A DNA stretch of 64,000 nt from Paulinella micropora (taxonomy: Eukaryota > Cercozoa > Imbricatea > Euglyphida): positions 1,209,030-1,273,029 of the forward strand of contig BJOX01000035.1 in the NCBI GenBank assembly GCA_009731375.1. Direction: 5' to 3'. Made by a program: the position numbers and the translations under genes. The notes below the pieces were generated by a model, which saw only the letters and a program-made list of their open reading frames with translations, made no database searches and was not told the DNA's origin. This document shows positions 21,223 to 33,631 of the stretch, piece by piece. Position 1 is the stretch's first letter. Each line of letters begins with the position of its first letter.

Positions 21223-21597
21223 TAGTCTCCGGATACTTGAATAATCGTTTGCGCTGAGGCACTTTGATCAAAGGTTGAAGGAACAATAATGAATTTAATC
21301 AATGGTTAGAAACCAATGACTGAAACTCAATCTAATTTACCATAAATTTATAGTGAAATAAATACCACAAATTTATATACTGATCTTGTGGTCAGAAATT
21401 CAAGTGATGATTCAGTATGGGCCAATCTATACTAACTGGCAACTAATTGTGAATAACGGTAATATCAACGTAACGAATAATAATTATGATACGAAATATG
21501 AAAATGGCAATGAATATGATCCGGTCAAATATAAATGTTATGTCGTGAAATTGACCATAAAAGGTAACAATATATTTAGTAAATATTATTGCTTACT
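21202..21597 (-). repeat. 5' LTR of element B
   Basis: 396 bp, nearly identical to 13256-13651. It holds the first seven codons of gag-pol. Confidence 0.93.
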
Positions 21598-21602
21598 TTT
21601 GG

Positions 21603-22751
21603 AAGCCTCTCGCTTGCCCAGTCTCCATACATCGAACATAACATCCCGGACATTACCGTGTATTATGCGCGCGACGGGATCATAAACACGATAATACCCG
21701 GTATTACGTTCGTAACCTAAAAAGATAACTTTCTTTCCTCTCTCGCCTTTCCCCCGCTGAGCCTTATCCTTCATCACTGCAGCACACCCCGTGGGTCGAA
21801 GGTGGTGTAGGTATGGTTTCCGGCGGTGAATGACTTCGAAAGGGGACTTACCCTTAAAGGGTCCTTTGGCTATCGGGAGGAGGTTGTTAATATAAGTGGC
21901 GTTTCTTTCCATCTCCGTCCAAAACTTAGGAGGGAGCTCAGCATCGCTGAGCATCGCCCTTGCAGGCCCACCATTGGTTTGGTGGGAACTCTCTATCTTT
22001 GAGACTGCCTGTTTCTCCGCAGTTGGAGCCTCAATTAAGATAGGTTGATTAACATTAATCCACTCCTGAAAGGTATCATATCGACCATATTCTTGGTCAC
22101 AGGTAATAAATTTGACTTTCCTGTTTGTACGTCTTTCGAAGAAAGCAACGGCCTTAATAAAACACAGAAAAAATTCATTCTTATGACGTAAATAATAGTC
22201 GAGCTCGAAATTTGAAGCGAGACATTTGACCGTGAATTTGTATCGCTTACCATCCATGAAATCGTATTCCACCATCCTTGTGTGTCTATTGAAATATGAA
22301 CACCGGAATGACGTTCAACAATGTGATGGTTTTTGTGGAAATGAGGTGTTTTCTTTATCTTATTCCTTAAACAATACTCACACTTCATAATTCTTTCTCG
22401 CCATCCTACCCCTACTATCTTCACCCCCATATAACGAGCCATTCTTTCCATAGCCTTCACCCCTCTATGTTTACACATTCGGTGGAAGACGGTGGCGTGT
22501 ATATGCTCACTATGTGTGGGTCGGACAACAGGATTCAATGCTTTTGACATTCGGCAACCAACATCGTGTTCTTGAGTTCGTGAGGTGTGCGAACATACAT
22601 CATTTGGCATGATCAAGCAACAAGCCAAACTCTGTGAACAATGCTCACCCTTCTCCGTATTTCTTTCACACGACAACGGGACATATGATTTACTGTCGCG
22701 ACATCCCTCACATAAACATGGGACATCATTACAACATACATCATTGTACAC
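21603..22751 (-). pseudogene. Element A integrase (frameshifted)
   Basis: Copia-type integrase. An HHCC zinc site (HATVFHRM, later KCEYC) is followed by the core residues in SIDTQGWW, TCDQEYG and SKIESSHQ, that is D, D and E, and by conserved KGKSPFEVIHRRKP and VIFLGYERNTGYYRVYDP. The N-terminal and core parts are in different frames, joined near 22270. The frame ends at the insertion site of element B (TTTGG). Close homology to 55344-56420 of element C. Confidence 0.88.
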
Positions 22752-22790
22752 GGCAAGGGTTGTTGATTGTGTAGGACGGCGAGGGGGAAG

Positions 22791-23531
22791 TCAAAATGTG
22801 ACGGTAGAGGATGATGATCCCTCTCTCTCTACCTTCACATTCTGCTTTTCAAGAGGGACTGGTTCGTATCGTTGATTTGGGTCTAGAGAGGGCATTCCCG
22901 GGGGATCAAAGACTAACAGGTTGTTGGGCAAAGATCTGCCCCTAGCTACAATCTGTTCCTCATCGATATGGATTGGGGACTTGAGCACAAGCACTTGGTT
23001 GTTTTGATGGACTACTGCCAGTCCTTGTTTCAGCCAAGCCGAAGTGGCGACTAAACCGTAACTCAAATGAGGGTTGTATGTCGTGTGTGAATCATACACC
23101 TGAACTGGTTCTCCGTTTGCTCCAGAAAGTTGCGCATGCATTAAGACTTTCCCTTTGTACTCCGTCTTAATAGTCCCTTTCGCAATTTTGAACTTTTGAG
23201 GGTTATGCTTCAACCTCACGAATACATCCTTATGGGGCGATTGGGACTCACTAGCCCCACTATCATTTACCCACACCATCCCCGCCATAGTCTTTTCTGG
23301 TGTCTCTCCCTCATCTCCCTCGCTCTCATGCATCATTATAGCGCAATCTTTCTCAGATGGAGGTGAGATGTTTGAGGTGGGGTTGGACGATGTGCTAGGT
23401 CTTGATGGAGGGATATCTCGTACGTTCTCCCCCTCTATCCCTATCCTTTGCCAGTATTCCCGGTATTCCAGTAATCGAGTTCTGAGGTGAGGAAATGCCG
23501 CGACGAGCCCCCTCCCAAAGGGTTGTTCCAT
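22791..23531 (-). pseudogene. Element A protease region
   Basis: An aspartic protease with the motif VNDSGASES (active-site Asp-Ser-Gly), followed by KFKIAKGTIKTEYKGKVLM and AVVHQNNQVLVLKSP, then the GAG-pre-integrase-like segment EQIVARGRSLPNNLLVFDPP. It matches the protease of element C nearly line by line and that of B more remotely. Confidence 0.85.
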
Positions 23532-24430
23532 TTATGGGCCATAGAGATAACGAAACATTCAATATCCACGTAAAATTCAAGATAGAAATCGTTAACTTCC
23601 CCGTCTCTTCCGGTAACAAGAAAATCCCTCACCTCTATCTCTCTAGCACCCTCTGCTAACGCACCGAACAGTCTATGTATCTCTCCAATAGATGGTATCT
23701 CTCCGTTTCCCCCTGTTATCACCATCTTCCCCTCATCCCATCTCCATGCAACCGTGGGGTCTCGCCTAATCCTTTCTCTCTCTAACTCTCTCTCCCTCCC
23801 CTCGTACAACTCACTAGGTGCAAGGCGTGGTGAAGGTCTCTCTAACTCTCTCTCTCTCTTTCCCCTCGTACAACTCGCTGGGTGCAAGGCGTGGTGAAGG
23901 GGAATGCGTGATACGACGAACAGACAATGGGCGTGCTCTTTTGTTCTCCCCCTGCCTCATCCTCAACGCTCTTACTCATCTCTTTCTTAGAGTTTGAGCG
24001 TTGTACAGATGATGCAGTGGAAGAAGAGGAAGACTTTTGAGGAGTAGCATAAGAGATGGTTTCGTCATCGTCTTCGTCTGTCCGCCTCCCCCTCACCTCT
24101 CTCTCTCTTCTTTGGTTGTTTCCCCCTACTGCAGCCTCAACGTTCTTACTCGTTTCAATGTTTGAGTCAGAACGTTGTACAGTTGAAGTAGGGAGGGTAT
24201 GTCTAGTGAAAGAAGATGATGAAGCGCTAGAGCTATGAGAAGGGGCATGTCTAGGTGGTGATGTGTGTGAGGAAGATGACGCGAGAGAATCAGCCTGAAC
24301 AGGGGGGGGATATTTCATCTGTCCTAATCCACTGACGTATAATCCGGTCCATAGGGGCCACCATTAACCCGGAATGCCATGGTGTACCCCCCGCCTTCAG
24401 CTGTGCCCTGATTACTGCTAATAAGTCTCC
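23532..24430 (-). pseudogene. Element A Ser-rich linker and helical segment
   Basis: Between the Cys/His module and the protease: a Ser/Arg/Glu-rich low-complexity stretch (about 23840-24318) with a local duplication (GTGCAAGGCGTGGTGAAGG at about 23819 and 23884), then a conserved segment ending in LLEYREY that matches element C (54370-54640). Frames are broken; no known domain. Confidence 0.6.
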
Positions 24431-24431
24431 C

Positions 24432-24653
24432 CTATTTTCGCTCACAGTTGATATGGTGGGAACAAAAATCACAGCCCCGTTTTTCCATCCTCTGGGCACA
24501 TTCGCCACCTGATTTGGTTTTGCCCCGGGCGGCCCCTAGTTTGCATGAACAACATACATTGTTTGAGGTGAACCCTTCACATTGTTTCGAATTTGAAACA
24601 ATTGTCGCACTTCCCCTGATGGGGGTGTGCCCACAGATTGAGCAACGGTCCAT
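24432..24653 (-). pseudogene. Element A Cys/His module between gag and protease
   Basis: The pattern KQCEGFT, CSCKLGAARG, GGECAQRM, CDFCSHHINCERK aligns with the same module in element C (about 53695-53880). It resembles the short CxAT..CxRxA...CxxH-type zinc motif found in varied proteins, but with a longer middle. Probably binds zinc; function unknown. Confidence 0.6.
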
Positions 24654-25173
24654 CGTCCTCTCGTAAGTGAAAATAAATAGAATTCCGGGACTTCATTAGG
24701 ACCTTCCTGTATCCTCCCTTGACACGACGAAGCCCCCATCCCTCCTCCATAGGGCATATTGTGGGGTCGCCCACCATGTCAAGAGAATTGACGAAACGGT
24801 TGTCTTTCAGAGGAATAAAAGGAGTAAATCGAGGGACACGAGGGGGAGCAGACATATCTTGTGCGTGCGTGTTGCTCTTTTCCTTCTTGTCCTCCAAAAA
24901 TTCTGATGTGTGGGGTGGCGGTGGTTGTTGTTCAAAAGAGGAAGTGGGTGGGGTGCTGTCGAGTGAAGAAGAAGAAGAGGAATCCGAAGCTCATGATTCA
25001 GACGAAGAGTCTAGTACTCACGATGAGGATGGAGGTGAGGAGGGAGTAGGGGAAATAGGGTAATCATATGTTAAATATAAATATGATGAAGAGAGAGGAA
25101 ACGGACGAAGAAGAACCAAATCCCTCAGAACTACCAGAAGGAGAGGAGTCTGCCTTCTTCCTTATGGGGCAAT

Positions 25174-26700
25174 TCACCGGGACATGTCAGTCTCGAGGGC
25201 ACTCGGGAAGATAACAGGGGACATTGCAAATCTTGATTTGATGATCCCATGACAGTTGTAACAACATTGGGATACCTTACCAGCTTGGTTTCCCATAAAG
25301 TTGACTGTTATGGGGTCGTTCTTAGTACCCACACCAGATGAAGTTTTAGACGAAAGGGAACGGAAACCGCCCCCTGACGAGTAAAGTTTCTTCATTTTGT
25401 TTTTGGATTCCTCTGTTTGAGCAACCTGTTCAATTACTTTTACAAAGGATTCCCGACCCGGTCGTTCCTCCGGAAGGAGGCTGGTAACCTTGTTGCGAAA
25501 ACTGTCGAACTCTGTCAGGTGTTCTATCTTTTTCATGACTATTTCTATCTTTACGAGTTCTTGGTATGGGACTTTCATGACTGACTCTTGATCAGCAATA
25601 TTGCTGTGAAAGAGGGTCAACCAGGGTCTTACGTCTTGAACCTTTTTGGGGTAAGAAAGGTCAAGGAAGTCTTGTCTTTCTTTCCATTTAACAAGGTCAA
25701 GACCTCCGTATCTCTTTCTCAGTGCCATGAAACATTCTACTCCATCTGACCCCGCTGTTCTGATCACAGACATAGCTTCCTTGTCCTTACAGCCGGACTG
25801 AATTAAAAGTGCAAAGATAAATCAGTTATGTTTCTTCTATCTCTTTCTTCAACCTGCTGGTAGTACTTAGTTGTAGCAAAAGATGCAATAAGGAGGTTTG
25901 GTCTAGATGCGGTAGTTAATATAGGGACCGAACTCTCCTCAGGCTCTTGAAGTTATGCTCAGTACTTTCTGTGGAGGGAGAAGGATCAGGCAAAGCAGAA
26001 CTAGTTCTAACGTCTTGTTCCTTTTTGACAGGTAAGGAAGAACTGGAGGAAGAGCTGGTAGGTTCTTTCGTTCCAGCAGCTGTAGGTTTCTTACTCTCTG
26101 CACTGTCCTGACTCTCGTCCTCGCTATTGCTGTTGACATTCAAGACAACAACAAAAATTAGTTTTTCATTTTTGTGTCAGATTTTCATTTTTGTGACAGT
26201 TTTTCATTTTTGTGACAAAAATTCAAATTTTCAAATTTAACGGTAACATTTCGCGAAAATTTACGATATTTTGCGGACGAATATAGCCGTTAATTTGAAA
26301 AATTCAAATTTTCACCCAAAATCAAAATTCCAACCAAAACTGAAATTCCAACCAAAACAGAAAAATCAATTTTTTTTGTTGTCTTGAATGTCAACAACAA
26401 TATCTCCGGAAGGTGAAAGAGGTGGTTCAGTAGGTAGATTGAAAGAAACTGTCAGCTTTGCTTGTGTACACAGATGTCGTTTGTGGGGAGGTAGCTCCCC
26501 TATCGCTAAGGGATCATAGATCGCCAAGACAGCAAGGAACACATATTCCCAATTATCCCAATCTGGTCTCTGCTGTTAAATGGCGGTGGATCCACTTTAA
26601 ACACTCTGTTCATCCACATTCTAAACATGGGGTTTGCAATGTTGGACCAAAATGCGGAAGGTAGGAGCTAAACTCAGCTACTAATAAAATTCCTACAATT
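25174..26700 (-). pseudogene. Element A gag (broken by frameshifts and a MITE)
   Basis: The gag core includes CFMALRKRYGGLDLVKWKE and SYPKKVQDVRPWL, and ends in a decayed zinc knuckle (CCYNCHG...). The N-terminal part (from about 26690, DPPPFNS) is separated from the rest by the MITE at 26127-26400. Homologous to 51257-52800 of element C. Confidence 0.8.
26127..26400. mobile_element. MITE family 1, copy inside element A gag
   Basis: The terminal inverted repeats begin TTGCTGTTGACATTCAAGAC, flanked on both sides by TA (26125-26126, 26401-26402). It has no coding capacity. TA duplication and palindromic structure suggest a Tc1/mariner-type MITE. It lies inside gag, so it is younger than A. Confidence 0.88.
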
Positions 26701-26957
26701 AAGTAGAAATGAAGCTGAGGAATAGTTATTAGGGATGAAATGTGTTGATCTGTTTATGCTATGCTGTCTAGCCGATATACACATTTGCGGTGGGTGCATT
26801 CTGCCTACCCATGGAATGAAGTCGACTGCCTGCAGCACGTCGATCCTCGCACTTTTCTGTTGAATGCCTAAACTTGATTGACTCTCCTTTCAGACTAAGT
26901 GCAACTGATTAAAGCTGTTGGCGCAGAGTTCGCTAATCAAGGCTAGATAACGTGACC

Positions 26958-27147
26958 TGTTAGACTACTGTTATTAATAAAGCAATCTATGATAGCAACT
27001 ACACTCTCAACATACAACTTTAACGAGAAAAGGCGCCAACAGACGCGCCACGTAACTTGACTGGCCGGATCATAAGCAATAACTCTAACGACACCGTTAC
27101 TCCGATACGGCCGGTCCATAACTATTACTTAATTATTAGTTCCAACA
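26958..27147 (-). repeat. 5' LTR of element A
   Basis: 190 bp; see the 3' LTR. The region between it and gag (26700-26957) is the untranslated leader; I could not identify a primer-binding site with confidence. Confidence 0.92.
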
Positions 27148-27152
27148 GGTCG

Positions 27153-27620
27153 GATAACTCATTTGAACATGAAACTTAGGCAACAGTCGCAACTGGTGAG
27201 TTATTAATAGTGACCATTATTACAATACATGTTACCGGCTTGAAGTCGTTCCCGGTTCCAATATTAGAAAATTTATTGTAACAATGATAATTTGCCGCAC
27301 TTTATTGATACAATAATTTTGAACACCCTCGAAACCTGACACTTCGTTTCATATCACATTTCAAGTTCAAGTTTACATTTCTGTATATTATTAATAATAT
27401 ACGCGGAATTTTCATCTCACACAATTCCCGGCAGTTATTAATACTTGTAATGATTGCGACGCCGATGTGCAGTTTGTGATAAGTTCTCAACACGTCACTG
27501 CTCAAGCAGTGAATGCTTGCGTACAAGTCCTTTCCACTGAAGACCGAAATCATGCAACGGAAGGCACATATGACGAAATTTAATGATTATGCATGCGTAT
27601 TTACGTACCACAGCGTAAGA
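27153..27620. other. No gene recognised
   Basis: AT-rich unique sequence between element A and the minisatellite; no domain, splice-supported exon or repeat seen. Confidence 0.4.
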
Positions 27621-27624
27621 AACT

Positions 27625-27905
27625 TGTACTGAGAGATGAAAGAGATGAGATAGAGAAGAGAGATGAGAGAGGTAGAGAAGAGAGATGAGATAGAGGTAGA
27701 GAAGAGAGATGAGATAGAGGTAGAGAAGAGAGATGAGATAGAGGTAGAGAAGAGAGATGAGATAGAGGTAGAGAAGAGAGATGAGAGAGAGGTAGAGGAG
27801 AGAGAGAGGTAGAGAGAGAGAGAGAGGTAGAGAAGAGAGAGAGAGGTAGAGAAGAGAGATGAGAGGTAGAGAAGAGAGATGAGAGGTAGAGGAGAGAGAG
27901 ATGAA
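27625..27905. repeat. Purine-rich minisatellite, 24-bp unit
   Basis: Tandem GAGATAGAGGTAGAGAAGAG-type units, degenerating to GA-rich sequence at the right. Frames in it (Leu/Ser/Thr repeats) are not genes. Confidence 0.85.
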
Positions 27906-28280
27906 AGACAGACAGTTTTTTGAGCGTTTGACCTTCCTCTGTACTTATCAAGATCCGATCGAATTGTCAAAAGCGCCCTCTTCACAGAAGTTTTGAGAAG
28001 TGAGGACTGAGAAAGTCTTTACACGCCATGACCTGTGAAAAAAACGTCACCTTTGAGACTTGAGAAACGCGACGTCTCATGCAATAATAGGAGCTACCTC
28101 GTGCAATTGATATGCGTATGCGACCCATGTCTGTTTGGCGACAGGGTAAATTTCTTTGAAGACGGGTGGTCTAATAGACCAGGTTTTTTTTGGGGGGTTA
28201 GTGCAGCTCACATCCTGCCCTTGGATCCACGGTGCAAGGTGAGAACCTGAGTACTAACCTGATAGCCAAGGACGAGTTGC

Positions 28281-29046
<766 letters not shown>

Positions 29047-29632
29047 ATGTCGACGCCCAAGACAAAGCCCACGTACGCCGTGATGGTCCAACTGGCCATC
29101 AAGGAATTGAGAAAGACGAAAGGAGCAAGCCGCGCAGGCGTCAAGAACTGGATTGAGGCTAAGTATGGCGTCAGTGCCGATGCCGCCTCCCTGCGTGCTG
29201 CTTTCAAGAAAGGTCAGCAAAGTCCTTGCCTTCCCCTTCACCTCTCCGTCTTGAGTCGCTTTGTGTGCAGATTGGTTCATTTGTTGACACACTGACCCTT
29301 AACATTTAGGTGTGGCTGACGGAATCCTTGTCCAGGACGGTCAGAAGTTCTTCCTGACCCATGAAGCCAAACAAAAGCTTAAGAAGCCAGCAAAAAAGGC
29401 CACCAAGAAGAAGACCACCAAGAAGAAGGCAGCAAAGGCCACCACCGCCGGCGCCCCCGCAAAGGCAAAGAAGGCTGCAACCAAGAAAAAGACCACCAAG
29501 AAGAAGACCACCAAAACCAAGAAGCCCGCCACTAAAAAGGCAAAGCCTGCCAAGAAGAAGGCAGCCACCAAGAAGGCCAAGCCTGCCAAGAAAAAGACGG
29601 CCAAGAAGAAAGCCCCGAAAGCCGCCGAGTAA
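29047..29632 (+). CDS. H1: Linker histone H1, two exons
   Basis: Exons 29047-29212 and 29310-29632; the intron is GTCAGC...TTTAG (97 bp) in phase 1. The product has 162 residues. The N-terminal half is a winged-helix globular domain (H1/H5 type): PTYAVMVQLAIKELRKTKG, SRAGVKNWIEAKYGV, SLRAAFKKGVADGIL and the wing QDGQKFFLTHEA. The rest is a tail of Lys, Ala, Thr and Pro with KKTTKKK and KKAKPAKKK repeats. It binds linker DNA and compacts chromatin. Without splicing the frame through the intron would stop before the second half of the globular domain, so splicing is required. Confidence 0.95.
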
Positions 29633-29779
29633 ATGGACAGCAAAATCTTTGCTTTTCATATCTTTCCCCACTTGTAGCGAGTATCCAACAAACCTAATGG
29701 TGTATACATACACCCCCAGTTGTCTTTGAAATTTTTCCCTTCCAAGTCTGCCTGAACTCTGCAACTAGCTTTCGAAACT

Positions 29780-29781
<2 letters not shown>

Positions 29782-29841
<60 letters not shown>

Positions 29842-29851
29842 NNNNNNNNNN
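29782..29851. other. Poly-C run ending in a gap
   Basis: About 60 C followed by 10 N. Runs like this beside gaps recur (5323, 34049, 37921, 38510) and probably mark sequencing or scaffolding artefacts rather than biology. Confidence 0.7.
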
Positions 29852-32157
29852 AACATTCCATGAGTCACGTATCACTCACTACTGTCACACTACCGAGTCC
29901 GTTAACGGTTATTATTAATGTTTCAATCGTCAGGATCAAGTTAGGAATTCCTGTTATTCCCTTTGATATGTGATCCCATAGCAATGCAGGACGTTGAGAT
30001 GGACACCGCGAAGCTTGCATACTGGATTCGAGAAAACCACCTTATTGAAAGCGAATCCGGCACTGGAAAAACTTAACGGTATGATCAATCTGACTCGTTC
30101 ACTCGTCGTAGATAGCAAGTGACTCACCTCACTGGGAGTGAGCTTTCAATATTGATATTGTAATAGTGTAATGAGTAGCCAGAAGTCAGTCACCTCACTG
30201 AGTGAAGTTTCAACGCAATCACTGTTTGAATAGAATATAGACGTCCAAGCTTAACTCAGTGATATTAACTTAGTATTAGTATGTTAATATAATATTGCAT
30301 CACTGATGATCAGAATCCCAGGCTTTTTACGTAAAGTGTAACACTTTTTACTAGTAATTTGTTACTATTGAGACTACTACGCCGGAACTGTCAGAACTTG
30401 ACTTGAACACTCTTCTGTTTCCCCGCACCGTGACTCACTGCGGCTCTCAGGCTGATAGTATCTCAGCAGGTTAGTCACCTACAATGAGTATCAATCAATA
30501 CTTGACTCTCACTCATGATACAATGTCACAGTAGTAGTGACTATCACGGTAGCCAGTCGTACGTGGAGTCACCTCACAATTATTAATATTAAATTATTAC
30601 TAGACTGAGAGACTGAGGCCGCGGTCAGAGGCGCCTCGAGTGACTTCACTGAACTCACTTTACTACTTGAAATAATATATATTATTGCTGTTGACATTCA
30701 AGACAACAAAAAAAATTGATTTTTCTGTTTTGGTTGGAATTTCAGTTTTGGTTGGAATTTTGATTTTGGGTGAAAATTTGAATTTTTCAAATTAACTGCT
30801 ATATTCGTCCGCAAAATATCGTAAATTTTCGCGAAATGTTACCGTTAAATTTGAAAATTTGAATTTTTGTCGCAAAAATGAAAAACTGTCACAAAAATGA
30901 AAATCTGACACAAAAATGAAAAACTAATTTTTGTTGTTGTCTTGAATGTCAACAGCAATATATTACAATGAGTAGTAATACAGCCTACTGTCTCCGGCCG
31001 GTGTCAGGTATCGCCATTACTACAATATGCCAAGGTAGCATTGAAGTTGAACTAAATGTATATACGTATTAATATCAGTTGTAATAGTTGAACTGGTATT
31101 AATACTATTATTACTGTGATCACTGTCACCTATATACTGAGCCTCAGGCTTGCTCAGGGCCCGGGTCACCGTCCCGGGTTTTGCCGCATATCACTATAAA
31201 TTCCGAACTCCATCATACTTGCTGACAGTGGCAGTTGCAAGTGAGAGTCAGTGGCAACGTGACATAAGTTGACTCAGACCAGGCTTATGATCTCAGAGTC
31301 CACTTTCTAGGCACGGCCCACCGTTAGTGTACTTTCTGGCTGCAATTTACTGTAGCTGAGTGACTAGCATTTCGCAATAATAGCGGCATTGAATACAATC
31401 TACGAGTCAACAAATCAGGACGCTAGGCGCGTCACGAGCTCACTTCACAAACTTTCACCTTCCGCAGTGCCTAGTATTATTAATAATATATACATATGAT
31501 TAATGATGATTAATAGCGTCGCTAATATTAATTAATACTGTATATAATTAAAAATTATCACTTTTTCAAACACAACTTCAGCACTCAGGCTGCCCCGGTT
31601 TTAATAGAATACTTCCCACTCGTAGAGCTAAGTGGGAAGCAGATGGAAGAGGTAGTCATCAATTCTTTTAGTAGAGATATTAATACAAAAAATAGAAAAC
31701 TTTCAAAACATGAAGTGTAAAAACAAAAACAAACGGAAAAAAAAAAAAATGCAGTCACGGGGCCAACACGAGGCATAGCATCCTTATTTGACCCACGTAC
31801 TCTGTTAAGTTAAATTACTGATGAAGTTTTGAGTACTTGGCTGAGTATATATTATCATCAAAAATGAATTGCAGCAGTAACGATTCCAAAACAGTGTCAA
31901 CCTTGCCTATACTAATAATACTCCAGCGTAACAGTAGATATGACACTCTTTGAAATTCATTGAATTTATCCAAAGCTGTAGCCTATCCTGGTCAGTTCAT
32001 ATCATACTAATCATTGATAATTATTGATATGATTCTTGAATTTCAAGTGAAATTCAGTGTGACCATGATACAGCGACAGACTACTGTACAGGTAATGTTG
32101 ATTGAAAATTACACTAGCCCGAAACTTCAGCTAGAATCGGAACCATCAAGTCAAGTT
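29852..32157. other. AT-rich region, no gene recognised apart from a MITE
   Basis: I see no exon with family resemblance here. CACTCACTG/CAGTGACT-like short motifs recur (30110-30660). The MITE at 30685-30958 is listed separately. Confidence 0.45.
30685..30958. mobile_element. MITE family 1
   Basis: Inverted repeats TTGCTGTTGACATTCAAGAC...GTCTTGAATGTCAACAGCAA with flanking TA on both sides. It is nearly identical to 50177-50449, so the family was active recently. Confidence 0.9.
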
Positions 32158-32818
32158 TTATGTCCCAACGGAGGAAGCGTGTGTGTCGGCAGCCAACTTG
32201 TCCAGCATCTTGCCTGTCAACCGGGCGCCGGCATGGCCCATCAACCACAGCACCAGCTCCAGATGCTGCCCTACTCAACAAAACAACACCCAGGCCAGTG
32301 CGGTGCAGACCGTGCTGTCACGTAGTAGAGCCGACCACTTCACTACATGCACACACCTATATATGTAACAATAATATCATTCCATCTATCTGGCTTTACT
32401 TCTGACTCCCTCACTCCCTGTAAAGAGTCTTTCCACTTCACTCTTTTAAGTTCTGGACAGATCATGTGGACGGTACATATCCGCTCCAACTCACTTACTG
32501 ACTGTAGAACAACGCTACAAGCTGAGGGTGAGGACTGAACGCTTGTTGAGTTGTCAGGCAGTGGGGAAGCGGCGGTGCATAAATATTCATACCTGCATAC
32601 GTACACACGTACATACGCAAATATGTATATACATGCCTACATACATACATACATACATACATACACACATACACACATACATACATACATACAAACATGC
32701 ATACAAAATATACATACATACATGCATACATACATACATACATACATACATACATACATACATACATACCTACCTACCTACCTACCTACCTACATACATA
32801 CATGCCTACATACATACA

Positions 32819-32852
<34 letters not shown>

Positions 32853-33061
32853 CATACATACATACATACATACATACATAACATACTGCATACATACATA
32901 CAAAAACACATACATACATACATACATACATACAGACATACATACATACATACAGACAGACAGACAGACATGCATGCATGAATGCATACATACATACATA
33001 CATACATACATACATACATACATACATTCATACATGAATAGATATATAGATGGAGAGCTTG

Positions 33062-33149
<88 letters not shown>

Positions 33150-33543
33150 CATACATACATACATACATACAAATACATACATACATACATACATACATAC
33201 ATACATACATACATACATACATACATGCATACATACATACATACACATACATACATACATACATACATACATACAGACAGACAGACAGACAGACATACTG
33301 GTAGAGGACTGGCAGCATGTGCTGGCTACCTTGTATGGCCGTCAAGAGCACGCAGCGCCCTTCGCTGTCCGTCTGTTGCACCAAGCCTGGCCGGCCCGCC
33401 ACACACGACCGCCACCAGCCACCCGTCGCCACAGCCAACCGTCACCCGCCACCACCACCGCGCCCACCGCAGACCGAACACAAACACATGCACACACATT
33501 TGTATACATACGTACAAACATGCATGCACAGATAGATAGATAG

Positions 33544-33631
<88 letters not shown>

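Larger units (their letters stand above)
13256..21597 (-). mobile_element. Ty1/copia LTR retrotransposon B, nested in A
   Basis: Two LTRs of 396 bp (13256-13651 and 21202-21597) are almost identical; I noticed a single internal difference (GTAATG versus GCAATG at 13561 and 21507). They end in the inverted repeat AGTAAG...CTTACT rather than TG...CA. Target duplications TTTGG lie at 13251-13255 and 21598-21602, inside the integrase/RT linker of element A. One uninterrupted gag-pol frame fills the inside. Near-identical LTRs and an intact frame indicate a recent, possibly active insertion, younger than A. Confidence 0.95.
9357..27147 (-). mobile_element. Ty1/copia LTR retrotransposon A (with nested element B and a MITE)
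   Basis: LTRs are 9357-9552 (3' on this strand) and 26958-27147 (5'); both run TGTTAGACTAC...TTCCAACA. Direct 5-bp target duplications GGTCG lie at 9352-9356 and 27148-27152. On the minus strand the order is gag, Cys/His module, protease, integrase, RT, RNase H, which is the copia order (integrase before RT). B (13256-21597) splits the integrase/RT linker and a MITE (26127-26400) splits gag. Without these inserts A would be about 9.2 kb. The reading frame is broken in several places, so this copy is dead, but it is well preserved and close to element C. Confidence 0.92.

Noticed and set aside
28240-28280. Animal-type histone 3' stem-loop after H3 or H1
   Set aside because: I looked downstream of both stop codons and found no matching stem-loop; the mRNAs are probably polyadenylated.
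33326-33386. Ending the RNA-binding gene at 33326 ([20 protein letters not shown], stop)
   Set aside because: This frame fits the phase of the preceding exon, but the alternative frame is more protein-like and joins in phase to an exon at 32270-32158 ending in a stop; kept only as an alternative.
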